A stretch of DNA of 64,000 bases from Williamsia muralis (GTDB lineage Bacteria > Actinomycetota > Actinomycetes > Mycobacteriales > Mycobacteriaceae): contig NZ_PEBD01000008.1 in NCBI RefSeq assembly GCF_002735905.1, positions 930,001 to 994,000 of the forward strand, in the 5' to 3' direction. The translations under genes and the position numbers were made by a program. The notes beneath the pieces were generated by a model. The model was not told where the DNA came from. It searched no databases and saw only the letters and a program-made list of their open reading frames with translations. Position 1 is the first letter of the stretch, and each line of letters starts with the position of its first letter. Shown here piece by piece: positions 25,542 through 34,088 of this stretch.

Positions 25542-26687
25542 TCAGTTGCGCCGAGTGGTGTCGATCCCGAGGTTCATCCCGGCCAGTCCCCGCTTGCGGA
25601 TGGCCAGGCGATCGGCCACTTGACGCAGTGCTGCGCCGGCGGCGGAATCAGGCGACGAGAGGACCAACGGGACTCCTGCGTCTCCGCCCTCGCGCAGAGC
25701 CGGGTCGAGCGGGATCTGACCGAGGAGGGGTACCTCCGCGCCGACGGCGATGGTCAGACGCTCGGACACGCGGGCTCCACCGCCGGAACCGAAGGGCTCG
25801 ATGCGGCTACCGTCGGGGAGTTCCATCCACGACATGTTCTCGACGACGCCCATGATCTTCTGGCGGGTTTGCAGCGCGATGGCGCCGGCGCGTTCGGCCA
25901 CCTCCGCTGCGGCCTGCTGCGGGGTGGTGACCACCAGGATCTCGGCGCCTGGGATGAGCTGCGCCACCGAGATGGCCACATCGCCGGTGCCGGGCGGCAG
26001 GTCGAGGAGCAGGATGTCCAGGTCACCCCAAAAGACGTCGGCGAGGAACTGTTGCAGAGCACGGTGCAACATCGGTCCGCGCCAGACGACGGGGGTGTTT
26101 CCACTGGTGAACTGGGCGATCGAGATGAACTTCACGCCATGACTCATCGGCGGCATGATCATCTTCTCGACCTGGGTGGGTTTTGCGTCGTTGCCGAGCA
26201 TCCGTGGCACCGAATGGCCGTAGATGTCAGCGTCGAGCACGCCCACCTTGAGTCCCCGATCAGCAAGTGCGGCAGCAAGATTCACTGTGACGCTGGACTT
26301 GCCGACACCGCCTTTGCCCGAGGCGACCGCGTAGACCCGGGTGAGTGAGCTCGGCTGGGCGAAGGGGATGACGGGTTCGGCGCGATCACCGCGCAAACTC
26401 TTGCGGAGTTCGGTGCGTTGCTCGTCGTTCATCACGTCGAGTTCCACCGACACCGATCCGACCCCTGGCACGTCGGCAGCCGCCGCGGTGACCCGTTCGG
26501 TGATCTCGGTACGCAGCGGGCAACCCGAGGTGGTGAGGTAGATACCGATACCCACACTGGAGTCGTCTGCGACGGTGATGGATTTGACCATGCCGAGTTC
26601 GGTGATCGGTTTACCGATCTCGGGGTCGTTCACCTTGGCCAGCGCGGCGCGAATCGATGATTCGGTCGGCAACGTTGCTTGTGTCAT
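25542..26687 (-). CDS. mrp: Mrp/NBP35 P-loop ATPase
   Basis: An iron-sulfur cluster carrier-type ATPase of 381 residues: an N-terminal DUF59/MIP18 domain (NDPEIGKPITELGM), deviant Walker A GKGGVGKS at 124-131, DADIYGHS and LPPGTGD. The C-terminal Cys-x-x-Cys pair that bridges a cluster in ApbC/Nbp35 is missing: the place is taken by LPDGSRIEPFG. The only cysteine I see is in the DUF59 motif SGCPLR. ATG 26687 lies 8 nt after -10 TAAACT. It is the counterpart of Rv1229c. Confidence 0.92.
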   Translation of the reverse strand: MTQATLPTESSIRAALAKVNDPEIGKPITELGMVKSITVADDSSVGIGIYLTTSGCPLRTEITERVTAAAADVPGVGSVSVELDVMNDEQRTELRKSLRGDRAEPVIPFAQPSSLTRVYAVASGKGGVGKSSVTVNLAAALADRGLKVGVLDADIYGHSVPRMLGNDAKPTQVEKMIMPPMSHGVKFISIAQFTSGNTPVVWRGPMLHRALQQFLADVFWGDLDILLLDLPPGTGDVAISVAQLIPGAEILVVTTPQQAAAEVAERAGAIALQTRQKIMGVVENMSWMELPDGSRIEPFGSGGGARVSERLTIAVGAEVPLLGQIPLDPALREGGDAGVPLVLSSPDSAAGAALRQVADRLAIRKRGLAGMNLGIDTTRRN

Positions 26688-26695
26688 CGGCCCCG

Positions 26696-26701
26696 AGTTT
26701 A
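26696..26701 (-). promoter_or_regulatory. -10 element of mrp
   Basis: On the minus strand TAAACT ends 8 nt before the ATG at 26687, predicting a leaderless mrp transcript. Confidence 0.45.
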
Positions 26702-26752
26702 CGCGCGCATCAACCCCGCGCCCTCACGGGCTGCCACTGCGAGCGCGGCGTG

Positions 26753-27868
26753 CTACCTCGCCGGCGGCGGTGGTGGCGGGAGTGTGGGCAGCACGATCGG
26801 CGGCAGGCAGATGATCGGGCAGGGTGTGGGCGTGGTGGTCGACGGTTTGGACGACGACGGGCTCTCGCTGGGTGGAGCGCTGCTGCTCGGCGAACTGGAC
26901 GACGGCGTGCTCGGCGGGGTCGACGAACCCGACGTCGGCGCAGGCAGGGGACCGGTGTCGGTGGGGGTGACGCCCGTTGCGTAACCGGCCGCCCACGCCA
27001 GCACGTTGGCCGCGTACTCGGCGGAGTGGTTGTAGCGCATGACCGCGCCGACCTTGGTCTTCTCGGCCATGATGTCGGTGACACCGGCACAGAGGTAACG
27101 GCCTGCCGAGTAGGTGGCGTCGAAGATGTTGTTCGGGTCGGACTTGCCGTCACCGTTCGCGTCGCTGCCCCAGGACGCCCAGGTGGAGGGGATGAACTGC
27201 ATGGGGCCCATGGCACGGTCGTGTCCGGGGTCGCCGTCGAGACGGCCTCCGTCGGAGTCGACGATCACCTCGTTGCCGGCGAGGGTGCCGTTCAGGACAG
27301 GCCCTGCGATCGGCGTCAACGTGGTTCCCGAGCTGTCGACGTTGCCGTTACCGGCATGCCCCGACTCGATACGGCCGATGCCTGCGAGCAGGAACCAAGG
27401 CAGTTTGCACTGGGGCGACTCGGCGCCGACCCGCTGTTCAGCGAGCTTGTAGGCCTGCAAGACGATGCCGGGGATACCCAGAGGTCCGTCGGGGAGTGCT
27501 GCCGCCCTCATCCGGGGGACTGCCAACGGATCCGGCATCGCGGGAAGCGCCGGACTGACCGCTGGGGCACGGAACTCGAGTTCGGGCCGGGCCGGGATGG
27601 GAAGGATCTCCGGGGCGGCCGCCGCGACCGTCTGATCCGCCGATGCGACGGTGAGGGTGGGCGCGGGTCCGATGTGCGCGCTCGAGGTGACCGCGGCCAT
27701 TAATCCCACCCCGATGACAGCACACCCGGTGAGCAGCTGAACGCGACCCCACCGCACAGAGGAGAGGTCGAACGCATGCTTCGACGGCTCTGTTCTTTGG
27801 CTCCCGCCCTTGCCCAAACGACCCCAGCGCACTTTCGGCACTCCTGTTGACTCCCCGACCCCGAACAT
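26753..27868 (-). CDS. Secreted lytic transglycosylase-like protein
   Basis: A 371-residue exported protein similar to Rv1230c. An N-terminal hydrophobic helix (VQLLTGCAVIGVGLMAAVTS) is a signal or anchor. The central domain has lytic-transglycosylase features: the catalytic-type Glu in GRIESGHAG and GPMQFIPSTWASWG, as in MltB/SLT enzymes, plus an Asp-rich calcium-like loop DANGDGKSDP. The tail of about 75 residues is Ser/Pro/Thr-rich with two Cys and a final Pro run, likely spanning the wall. ATG 27868 is chosen over GTG 27889, which would lie at or before the predicted transcription start. Confidence 0.83.
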   Translation of the reverse strand: MFGVGESTGVPKVRWGRLGKGGSQRTEPSKHAFDLSSVRWGRVQLLTGCAVIGVGLMAAVTSSAHIGPAPTLTVASADQTVAAAAPEILPIPARPELEFRAPAVSPALPAMPDPLAVPRMRAAALPDGPLGIPGIVLQAYKLAEQRVGAESPQCKLPWFLLAGIGRIESGHAGNGNVDSSGTTLTPIAGPVLNGTLAGNEVIVDSDGGRLDGDPGHDRAMGPMQFIPSTWASWGSDANGDGKSDPNNIFDATYSAGRYLCAGVTDIMAEKTKVGAVMRYNHSAEYAANVLAWAAGYATGVTPTDTGPLPAPTSGSSTPPSTPSSSSPSSSAPPSESPSSSKPSTTTPTPCPIICLPPIVLPTLPPPPPPAR

Positions 27869-28029
27869 CACGAACTGATTGTGACCCACGATACATATTC
27901 GTTATCGATGCCCGCGGGCGAACCATACTTATTGACCGGATCGGCGTGCGTTCGCACCGGCGGGGTCGGTGTGGTCGGGGGGCGGGAGGGTCGACCGTCA
28001 GACGAATGGACCCGGCAAGGGAAAGGGGG

Positions 28030-28638
28030 TCAGTTCCCGTCGTCGCGCTTCTTGTCTCCGCGTTTGCGGTCGTCGCCCTTCTTGGGCTCGTCACGTTTGC
28101 GTTGGTCGCCCAGGATCCGCTCGGTGAGTTCGGTCAGCAGGTCGTCGAGCTCGCGGCGCAGGTAGTCGCGGGAGACGGTGTCGCCGACGGCCAGGCGTAC
28201 CGCGGCCAGCTCCCGCGCCAGGAACTCGGTGTCAGCCTTCGTCTGTTCGGCCCGCATCCGGTCCTCTTCGAGTGAGACCTTGTCCCGGTTCTCCTGCCGA
28301 TTCTGGGCCAGCAGGATCAGCGGCGCGGCGTAGGCCGCCTGGGTCGAGAACGCCAGGTTGAGCAGGATGAACGGGTACGGATCCCACTGCAGGCTGATCA
28401 CGGCGAGGTTGAGGAAGATCCACACGATCACCAGGGCGGTCTGGATGGCGAGGTACCGGCCGGTGCCGAGGAAGCGGGCGATGCGTTCGCTGTAGACACC
28501 GACGAGGTCGCTGTCGAGGTTCAGTTTCGGCATCCACCGGCGGGTTTCGGTGGGGGTGTCGAGACGGCGGGCCGACCGTGACGATTGGCGCTCGGCGCGG
28601 CCGGACGCAGCGCGGTCGCGGTCCATGGGCCCCGTCAT
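28030..28638 (-). CDS. DUF1003 membrane protein
   Basis: A 202-residue protein, apparent ortholog of Rv1231c. Two helices (LAIQTALVIVWIFLNLAV and FILLNLAFSTQAAYAAPLILL) form the DUF1003 core, followed by QNRQENRDKVSLEEDR; the tail is a dense Lys/Arg/Asp run. Its function is not known. The start overlaps the upstream MgtE-N/CBS gene stop by 4 nt, a pairing conserved in mycobacteria, so the two products probably work together at the membrane. Confidence 0.82.
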   Translation of the reverse strand: MTGPMDRDRAASGRAERQSSRSARRLDTPTETRRWMPKLNLDSDLVGVYSERIARFLGTGRYLAIQTALVIVWIFLNLAVISLQWDPYPFILLNLAFSTQAAYAAPLILLAQNRQENRDKVSLEEDRMRAEQTKADTEFLARELAAVRLAVGDTVSRDYLRRELDDLLTELTERILGDQRKRDEPKKGDDRKRGDKKRDDGN

Positions 28639-29930
28639 CGTGGTCCCTCCGTGGTCAGCTCGTCCTCACCCTCGGTTTCCCGCCAGTCCTCGGGCAGCAA
28701 GTGATCGAGGAGGTCGTCGACGGTCACCGCGCCCAGCAGATGACCGTCGTCGTCGATGACCGGACCGCACACGAGGTTGTAGGTGGCGAAATACCGGGTC
28801 ACCTTCTCGAGAGAATCCTCGGAGCCCAGATGCGGCAACCTGTCGTCGATGATGCCGCCGACGAGGTTGGCCGGAGGTTCGCGAAGCAGTGCCTGGATGT
28901 GCACGCAGCCGAGGTACTTTCCTGTCGGGGTGGCGGTTGGTGGTCGCACCACGAAGGTGAGCGAGGCCGACGCCGGGGTGAGGTCTGGATTGCGTGCCCG
29001 GGCCAGGGCTTCGGCGATGGTGGTGGAGGCGGTGACCACCAACGGCTCGGTGGTCATCAGACCACCTGCGGTATCCGGTGAATGCAACATGAGTCGACGA
29101 ACCGGTTCGGATTCTTGGGGATCCATCAACTGCAACAGCGCCTCGGCCTCGGAATCCGGGAGTTCCCCGAGCAGGTCGGCGGCATCGTCGGGGTCCATTG
29201 CCTCGAGTACGTCTGCGGCCCGTTCGACCTCCATGTGCCCGAGCAGGTCGGTCTGGTCGTCGGTGGGCAACTCCTGCACCACGTCGGCCAGTCGTTCGTC
29301 ATCGAAGGCCGACGCGATCTCCTGGCGGCGTTTCGACGGTAGTTCCCGGAGCGCGTGGGCGACGTCCGCAGCCCGCATGCCGTCGAACTGCGACAGGATC
29401 TGGGTGACGCCCTGACCGGGCAGCGACAGCGCGCTCTGGGTGAGTCCGAGAACGTGATTCCATTCCACGACATGGGTTTCCCCGCGTCGACCGAGCCGCG
29501 ACCGCGCACCGCGAACCGCGACCCGGGAGATCACCCAGTCGCGTGTGCGGCGACGTTCGATCGCCAGGTCGACCACCGTGAGGTCGTGACCACGAAGGTG
29601 TTCGAGGTCCGGATCATCAACTCGCACACGCGATTCCACGATCTGGCCGAGGACCAGAGCCTCGCCGGGACGCAGGATGAGGCGTCGCAGACTGACCGTT
29701 CCGGTGTTGAGCGTCACAGATGTAGGCTCGATTGCCGTGACGCGCAACATCGGAACGAAGATGCGCCGACGGGTGGTCAGTTCCACCGCCAAGCCCAGAA
29801 CCCGGGGTTGACCGGTTCCGAATCGGATCGACACCACCACATCTCGGACACGGCCGATGGATTCACCATCGGGGCCGAGTACCGCCAGACCGGCCAGCCT
29901 GGCCACGAACGCCTTGCTCACCGCTGCCAT
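28635..29930 (-). CDS. PRC-barrel / MgtE-N / CBS protein without transporter domain
   Basis: Of 431 residues: an N-terminal PRC-barrel-like region (GPDGESIGRVRDVVVSIRFG), an MgtE intracellular N domain (QELPTDDQTDLLGHMEVERAADVLEAMD), and a CBS pair (GGLMTTEPLVVTAS and GAVTVDDLLDHLLPEDW). The MgtE membrane domain is absent, so this is a soluble sensor module that would bind magnesium or nucleotides rather than transport. It matches Rv1232c in length. ATG 29930 lies 7 nt after -10 TACCCT; frames open further upstream are not used. The stop is coupled to the DUF1003 gene. Confidence 0.85.
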   Translation of the reverse strand: MAAVSKAFVARLAGLAVLGPDGESIGRVRDVVVSIRFGTGQPRVLGLAVELTTRRRIFVPMLRVTAIEPTSVTLNTGTVSLRRLILRPGEALVLGQIVESRVRVDDPDLEHLRGHDLTVVDLAIERRRTRDWVISRVAVRGARSRLGRRGETHVVEWNHVLGLTQSALSLPGQGVTQILSQFDGMRAADVAHALRELPSKRRQEIASAFDDERLADVVQELPTDDQTDLLGHMEVERAADVLEAMDPDDAADLLGELPDSEAEALLQLMDPQESEPVRRLMLHSPDTAGGLMTTEPLVVTASTTIAEALARARNPDLTPASASLTFVVRPPTATPTGKYLGCVHIQALLREPPANLVGGIIDDRLPHLGSEDSLEKVTRYFATYNLVCGPVIDDDGHLLGAVTVDDLLDHLLPEDWRETEGEDELTTEGPR

Positions 29931-29937
29931 GGCTGTA

Positions 29938-29943
29938 AGGGTA
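29938..29943 (-). promoter_or_regulatory. -10 element of the MgtE-N/CBS operon
   Basis: Minus-strand TACCCT ends 7 nt before ATG 29930, which fixes the start and predicts a leaderless message. Confidence 0.5.
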
Positions 29944-29979
29944 GTGGTCGCGAGCCCCGGTCGACGACAAAGGAGTCCC

Positions 29980-30936
29980 ATGCCAGCCTCTGACACCGCG
30001 ATCCGACGGTCGGTGCTGGCCGTACCCGCCAGCAGTCCGAAGATGCTGACCAAGGCGCGGGGGCTGCCCGCAGACGAGGTCTTCCTCGATCTGGAGGACG
30101 CGGTGGCGCCCTCGGTGAAAGAGGCCGCACGGGCCTCGGTCATCGCGGCGCTGGGCGCGGCGGACTGGTCCGGGCAAGAGCGGGTGGTCCGGGTCAACGA
30201 CTGGACCACACCGTGGACCGTCGACGACGTGGTCACCGTGGTCAAGGGTGCCGGCGCCCACCTCGACTCCATCCTGCTGCCCAAGGTCACCTCGGCTGCG
30301 CAGGTCACCGCACTCGACCTGATGCTGGGCCAACTGGAGTCGGGCTGTGGACTGCCGGCGGGGAAGATCGGGATCCAGGCCCAGATCGAGAACGCGGCCG
30401 GACTGACAAGCATCAACGAGATCGCTTCGGCCAGTCCGCGGTTGCGCTCGTTGGTCCTGGGACCCGCCGACATGATGGCCAGCCTCGGCATGCGGTCGCT
30501 GGCCGTCGGCGAACAGCCCCAGGGCTACCTGAAAGGCGATGCGCATCACCACGTGTTGATGACGATCCTCGTCGCCGCACGAACTCACGGTCTGCAGGCG
30601 ATCGACGGTCCCTACTTGAAAATCGATGACGCAGCGGGTTTTAGGACAGTCGCCGAGTCCTCGGCGGCGCTCGGCTACGACGGCAAGTGGGTGGTGCACC
30701 CCAGCCAGATCGATGCGGCGAACGAGGTGTTCCGCCCGCGGCAGACCGACTACGACGACGCCGAGGAATTACTCGACGCCTATGCACACGCGGCGACCGC
30801 CGAAGGTGGCGAACGCGGCGCCGTCCGGTTCCGCGGTGAGATGATCGATGAGGCGAGCCGGAAGATGGCCGAGGTGATTGCCGGCAAGGGCCGCGCTGCG
30901 GGCATGTCCCGCTCACCGTCGCCAGTGGACGTCTGA
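29980..30936 (+). CDS. HpcH/HpaI family CoA ester lyase, CitE-like
   Basis: A 318-residue lyase of the citrate-lyase beta/malyl-CoA lyase superfamily. The N-terminal strand RRSVLAVPASSPKM, the acidic motif FLDLEDAVAPSVK with metal-binding residues, the Arg in VVRVNDW, and the second acidic ligand region LVLGPADMMASLG are present; C-terminal WVVHPSQIDAANEVF closes the site. It would cleave a short hydroxyacyl-CoA such as malyl- or citramalyl-CoA; the exact substrate is open. ATG 29980 has AAAGGAG upstream. It is divergent from the MgtE-N gene by 49 bp. Confidence 0.87.
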   Translation: MPASDTAIRRSVLAVPASSPKMLTKARGLPADEVFLDLEDAVAPSVKEAARASVIAALGAADWSGQERVVRVNDWTTPWTVDDVVTVVKGAGAHLDSILLPKVTSAAQVTALDLMLGQLESGCGLPAGKIGIQAQIENAAGLTSINEIASASPRLRSLVLGPADMMASLGMRSLAVGEQPQGYLKGDAHHHVLMTILVAARTHGLQAIDGPYLKIDDAAGFRTVAESSAALGYDGKWVVHPSQIDAANEVFRPRQTDYDDAEELLDAYAHAATAEGGERGAVRFRGEMIDEASRKMAEVIAGKGRAAGMSRSPSPVDV

Positions 30937-30978
30937 CGGCCGCGAATCGAATCGAGCGTTCGAACAAGGAGTGAAGAC

Positions 30979-31464
30979 ATGAGCAATCCGATGAAACCCG
31001 CGCCGGGGCCCGGCCTGCCCACGCCGCCCAAGGGCTGGCCGATCGGGTCGTACACCACCTATGCCGAGGCGCAGCGTGCCGTCGACTACCTCTCCGACGA
31101 GAACTTCGCCGTGCAGGACGTCACCATCGTGGGTGTGGACCTGATGCAGGTCGAGCGTGTGCTCGGCCGATTGACATGGGGCAAGGTGATCGGTGGCGGT
31201 GTGGTGTCCGGCGCCTGGCTGGGACTGTTCTTCGGACTGCTCGTCGGCATCGTGGTGGACACCAATCCATTGGTGCCGCTGCTCTTCGGGCTCGTCGGCG
31301 GCATCGTCTTCGGCGTGGTGTCCACCTCGATTCCCTATGCGGCCACGCGCGGACAGCGTGACTTCTCCTCCACGATGCAGCTGGTTGCCGGACGGTACGA
31401 CGTGTTGTGCGATCCGCGCAGTGCCGAACGCGCCCGCGACATGTTGAGTCGCCTGCAGCCGTAG
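30979..31464 (+). CDS. General stress protein 17M-like membrane protein
   Basis: A 161-residue protein with the 17M-type N-terminal domain (GSYTTYAEAQRAVDYLSDENFAV, an alpha/beta fold) and a glycine-rich pair of helices (GGGVVSGAWLGLFFGLLVGIV, then LFGLVGGIVFGVVS). It corresponds to Rv1234. The function is not known; related proteins are stress-induced in Bacillus. AAGGAG precedes the ATG, and it lies 42 bp after the CoA ester lyase gene. Confidence 0.82.
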   Translation: MSNPMKPAPGPGLPTPPKGWPIGSYTTYAEAQRAVDYLSDENFAVQDVTIVGVDLMQVERVLGRLTWGKVIGGGVVSGAWLGLFFGLLVGIVVDTNPLVPLLFGLVGGIVFGVVSTSIPYAATRGQRDFSSTMQLVAGRYDVLCDPRSAERARDMLSRLQP

Positions 31465-31538
31465 CTGCCCCGCCCGGCGCAGGTCAGGGCCTTTCTGCAG
31501 TCAACGATTTGGTCTCGAGTTGGCACGATCATGCCGAT

Positions 31539-31570
31539 TGTGTTGCGTGTCACTATTTAACGCCTATAAC
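31539..31570 (+). promoter_or_regulatory. lpqY-sugABC promoter with CRP-like site
   Basis: TATAAC (31565-31570) is a near-perfect -10, 16 nt after TTGCGT (31543-31548). TGTGT-N6-TCACT (31539-31554) matches the CRP/GlxR consensus TGTGA-N6-TCACA at 8 of 10 bases and covers the -35, so a cAMP-type regulator could control trehalose uptake. Confidence 0.45.
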
Positions 31571-31590
31571 GTACGTCGCAGGCAATCAAT

Positions 31591-31618
31591 GGTGTGCGCC
31601 GAGATCCCTGCGCGCACC
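31591..31618 (+). promoter_or_regulatory. Leader hairpin upstream of lpqY
   Basis: GGTGTGCGC (31591-31599), a 10-nt loop, GCGCGCACC (31610-31618): a 9-bp stem with one mismatch in the predicted 5' leader, ending 12 nt before the AGGAGG at 31631-31636. It could protect the message or affect ribosome entry. Confidence 0.35.
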
Positions 31619-31640
31619 GGCGACTCATCGAGGAGGCTGC

Positions 31641-33143
31641 GTGCAGTGCAACGGTGATCCACCCGCGGTGGACGACAAATCCGCAAGAGCCAAGACAATC
31701 GGTGGGCCCAAAAAGGTCGCCGCCTGGAAGAAGCTCGGAATATCTTGTGCTGCAGTGGCTGTGGCACTGCCGGTGCTCAGCGCGTGCAGTTCGGGTTCCA
31801 CGCCGGGCACGCTCAACGTGTATGCACCCGCCGACGGTGCATCGTTCATCAAGCAGGCAGCCGAGACTTGCGCAGCGAATTCCAAAGGCGAGTACAAGAT
31901 CAACACGTTCGCGCTGCCCAAGGCAGCCGACGATCAGCGTCTGCAATTGGCACGACGCCTCGCGGGCAACGACCATGGCCTCGACCTGATGGGCATGGAC
32001 GTGGTGTGGACAGCCGAGTTCGCCGACGCGGGCTGGATCGAACCGGTTCCTGACGAGTTGGCCGCACGTATCAAGGCCGACACCCTTGGTGGGCCATACG
32101 AAACCGCTGTCTGGAAGACCGACGACGACGAGGCCAAACGCCTCTACGCCATTCCCACGTGGACCAACACCCAGCTCCTCTGGTACCGACCCGATGTGCT
32201 CCAGCAGTACCTCAACAAGGACACGCCACCGGTCACGTGGGACGAGATGCTGGCGGACAACGAGATCATCCGCAAGGCAGGTGGACCGAGCTACATCATG
32301 GTCCAGGGCAAGCAATACGAGGGTTTGATGGTTTGGTTCAACTCGGTGCTCTCCAGTGCCGGGGGCCAGGTCGTCGACCCGAATGATCCGAACAAGCAGA
32401 CGCTCAACGACACCCCGGAACATCGCGCGGCCACGGTGAAGGCACTGCAGACCCTGAAGTCGGTCGCGACAGCGCCCGGCGCCGACCCGTCCATCACCAA
32501 CAGTGATGAGTCCTCGGCCCGCCTAGGCATGGAATCGGGCAAGGCGACCTTCGAGGTCAACTGGCCGTTCGTGTTTCCCTCGATGCGGTCCAACGCCGGA
32601 GCCGGTGATGTGGCGTTCTTGCCTGAGGTGAAGCAGGAGTTCGGCCCCTTGTTCGCCGATCCGGACAACCCGCCGCCGGACAACGAACTCTCACCTGTGA
32701 ACGACGTGGTGCGCACCAAGTTCGACTTCGCCAGGTACCCGGGTGTCCTTCCGGAGGTTCCCTCCAAGGTGACCCTCGGCGGCGTGAACATCGCGGTCGC
32801 CGACACCTCGGAGCAGAAGGATCTCGCGTTCAAGGCGGCCGAGTGCATGACCAACGAGGAGTCGCAGAAGCTGTACTCCATCAGTGGTGGTACGCCGCCC
32901 ACGTTGGCGGCGATCTACGACGACCCGGACTTCCAGGCCGCGTACCCGATGGGGCAACAGATCAAGACGCAGCTCGAGAGCGAGAACGCCGCGTTGCGTC
33001 CGGCATCGCCCGTCTATCAAGCAATTTCGACGTTGCTGGTGGCCAAGCTCAGCCCGGTCGGCGCCTGGGATCCGGAGACCCTGGTCGACCAGCTCGCCGA
33101 TCAGGTCGACAAAGCCATCAAGGGTGAGGGGCTGATCCCATGA
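31641..33143 (+). CDS. lpqY: Trehalose-binding lipoprotein LpqY
   Basis: The solute-binding part of the LpqY-SugABC importer, which recycles trehalose freed during mycolate transfer. GTG 31641 is set by AGGAGG four bases upstream and gives 500 residues. The lipobox is VLSAC with Cys49; the n-region before it is unusually long. The mature part is a family 1 binding protein (FALPKAADDQRLQLARRLAG, LYAIPTWTNTQLLWYR). M. tuberculosis LpqY (Rv1235) is about 30 residues shorter, mostly at the N-terminus. The stop overlaps sugA (ATGA). Confidence 0.93.
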   Translation: MQCNGDPPAVDDKSARAKTIGGPKKVAAWKKLGISCAAVAVALPVLSACSSGSTPGTLNVYAPADGASFIKQAAETCAANSKGEYKINTFALPKAADDQRLQLARRLAGNDHGLDLMGMDVVWTAEFADAGWIEPVPDELAARIKADTLGGPYETAVWKTDDDEAKRLYAIPTWTNTQLLWYRPDVLQQYLNKDTPPVTWDEMLADNEIIRKAGGPSYIMVQGKQYEGLMVWFNSVLSSAGGQVVDPNDPNKQTLNDTPEHRAATVKALQTLKSVATAPGADPSITNSDESSARLGMESGKATFEVNWPFVFPSMRSNAGAGDVAFLPEVKQEFGPLFADPDNPPPDNELSPVNDVVRTKFDFARYPGVLPEVPSKVTLGGVNIAVADTSEQKDLAFKAAECMTNEESQKLYSISGGTPPTLAAIYDDPDFQAAYPMGQQIKTQLESENAALRPASPVYQAISTLLVAKLSPVGAWDPETLVDQLADQVDKAIKGEGLIP

Positions 33144-34081
33144 CCGCGACCATCGAGACGCAGAACGCGCCGCAGAGCACCGGCAAGAAGAAGCCGGCGC
33201 TGAGCGAGGGAAAGCGCGCCGAACGCCGGCTGGGATTGCTGCTCATCGCACCCGCCGTGGTCCTGATGATCCTGGTGACCGGGTACCCGATTGTGTATGC
33301 CTTCTGGCTGAGTCTGCAGAAGGCAAGCCTGTCGGCACCCGGGCAGGACGAGTTCATCGGGTTCTCGAACTACGCGACCGTGCTGAGTGACAGCTACTGG
33401 TGGACGGCCTTCAGTGTCACGCTGGGGATCACCGTCGTCTCGGTGGTGATCGAGCTGGTGCTGGGCATGGCCATCGCGCTGGTGATGCACCGAACCCTGT
33501 TCGGCAAGGGGGCGATTCGGACCCTGGTGCTGATCCCTTACGGCATCGTCACCGTGGTCGCTGCCTTCTCGTGGTACTACGCGTGGACGCCGGACACCGG
33601 CTACCTGGCCAATCTGCTGCCCGACGGCACAGCGCCTTTGACGGAGCAATGGCCGTCGTTGGCGGTGATCGTGTTGGCCGAGGTCTGGAAGACCACGCCG
33701 TTCATGGCGTTGCTCCTCCTGGCCGGCCTGGCGCTGGTGCCCGACGACCTGCTCAAGGCCGCACAGATGGACGGCGCCGGAGCGTGGACACGCCTGACGA
33801 AGATCATCCTGCCGCTGATGAAGCCGGCGATCCTCGTCGCACTCCTGTTCCGCACCCTGGACGCGTTCCGGGTGTTCGACAACATTTACATCCTCACCCG
33901 AGGTAGCAACAACACCTATTCGGTGTCGATGTTGGGCTACGACAACCTCTTCAAGGCGTTCAACCTAGGAGTTGGATCAGCGATCAGTGTGCTCATCTTC
34001 CTGTGCGTGGCGATCATCGCCTTCGTCTTCATCAAGCTGTTCGGTGCCGCGGCACCCGGCTCCGACGCAGAAGGACGGTGA
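33140..34081 (+). CDS. sugA: Trehalose ABC transporter permease SugA
   Basis: A MalF-like permease of 313 residues with six helices and the EAA loop (LLKAAQMDGAGAWTRLTKIILPLM) that contacts the SugC ATPase. A charged 30-residue cytoplasmic N-terminus precedes helix 1 (LGLLLIAPAVVLMILVTGYPI). Order and overlap with lpqY and sugB equal Rv1235-Rv1238. Confidence 0.93.
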   Translation: MTATIETQNAPQSTGKKKPALSEGKRAERRLGLLLIAPAVVLMILVTGYPIVYAFWLSLQKASLSAPGQDEFIGFSNYATVLSDSYWWTAFSVTLGITVVSVVIELVLGMAIALVMHRTLFGKGAIRTLVLIPYGIVTVVAAFSWYYAWTPDTGYLANLLPDGTAPLTEQWPSLAVIVLAEVWKTTPFMALLLLAGLALVPDDLLKAAQMDGAGAWTRLTKIILPLMKPAILVALLFRTLDAFRVFDNIYILTRGSNNTYSVSMLGYDNLFKAFNLGVGSAISVLIFLCVAIIAFVFIKLFGAAAPGSDAEGR

Positions 34082-34088
34082 CTGAGCC

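Noticed and set aside
27881-27896. CRP-like half-site TGTGA upstream of the transglycosylase gene
   Set aside because: The second half (ATACA) matches the consensus at only 3 of 5 bases and does not sit at a clear promoter position.
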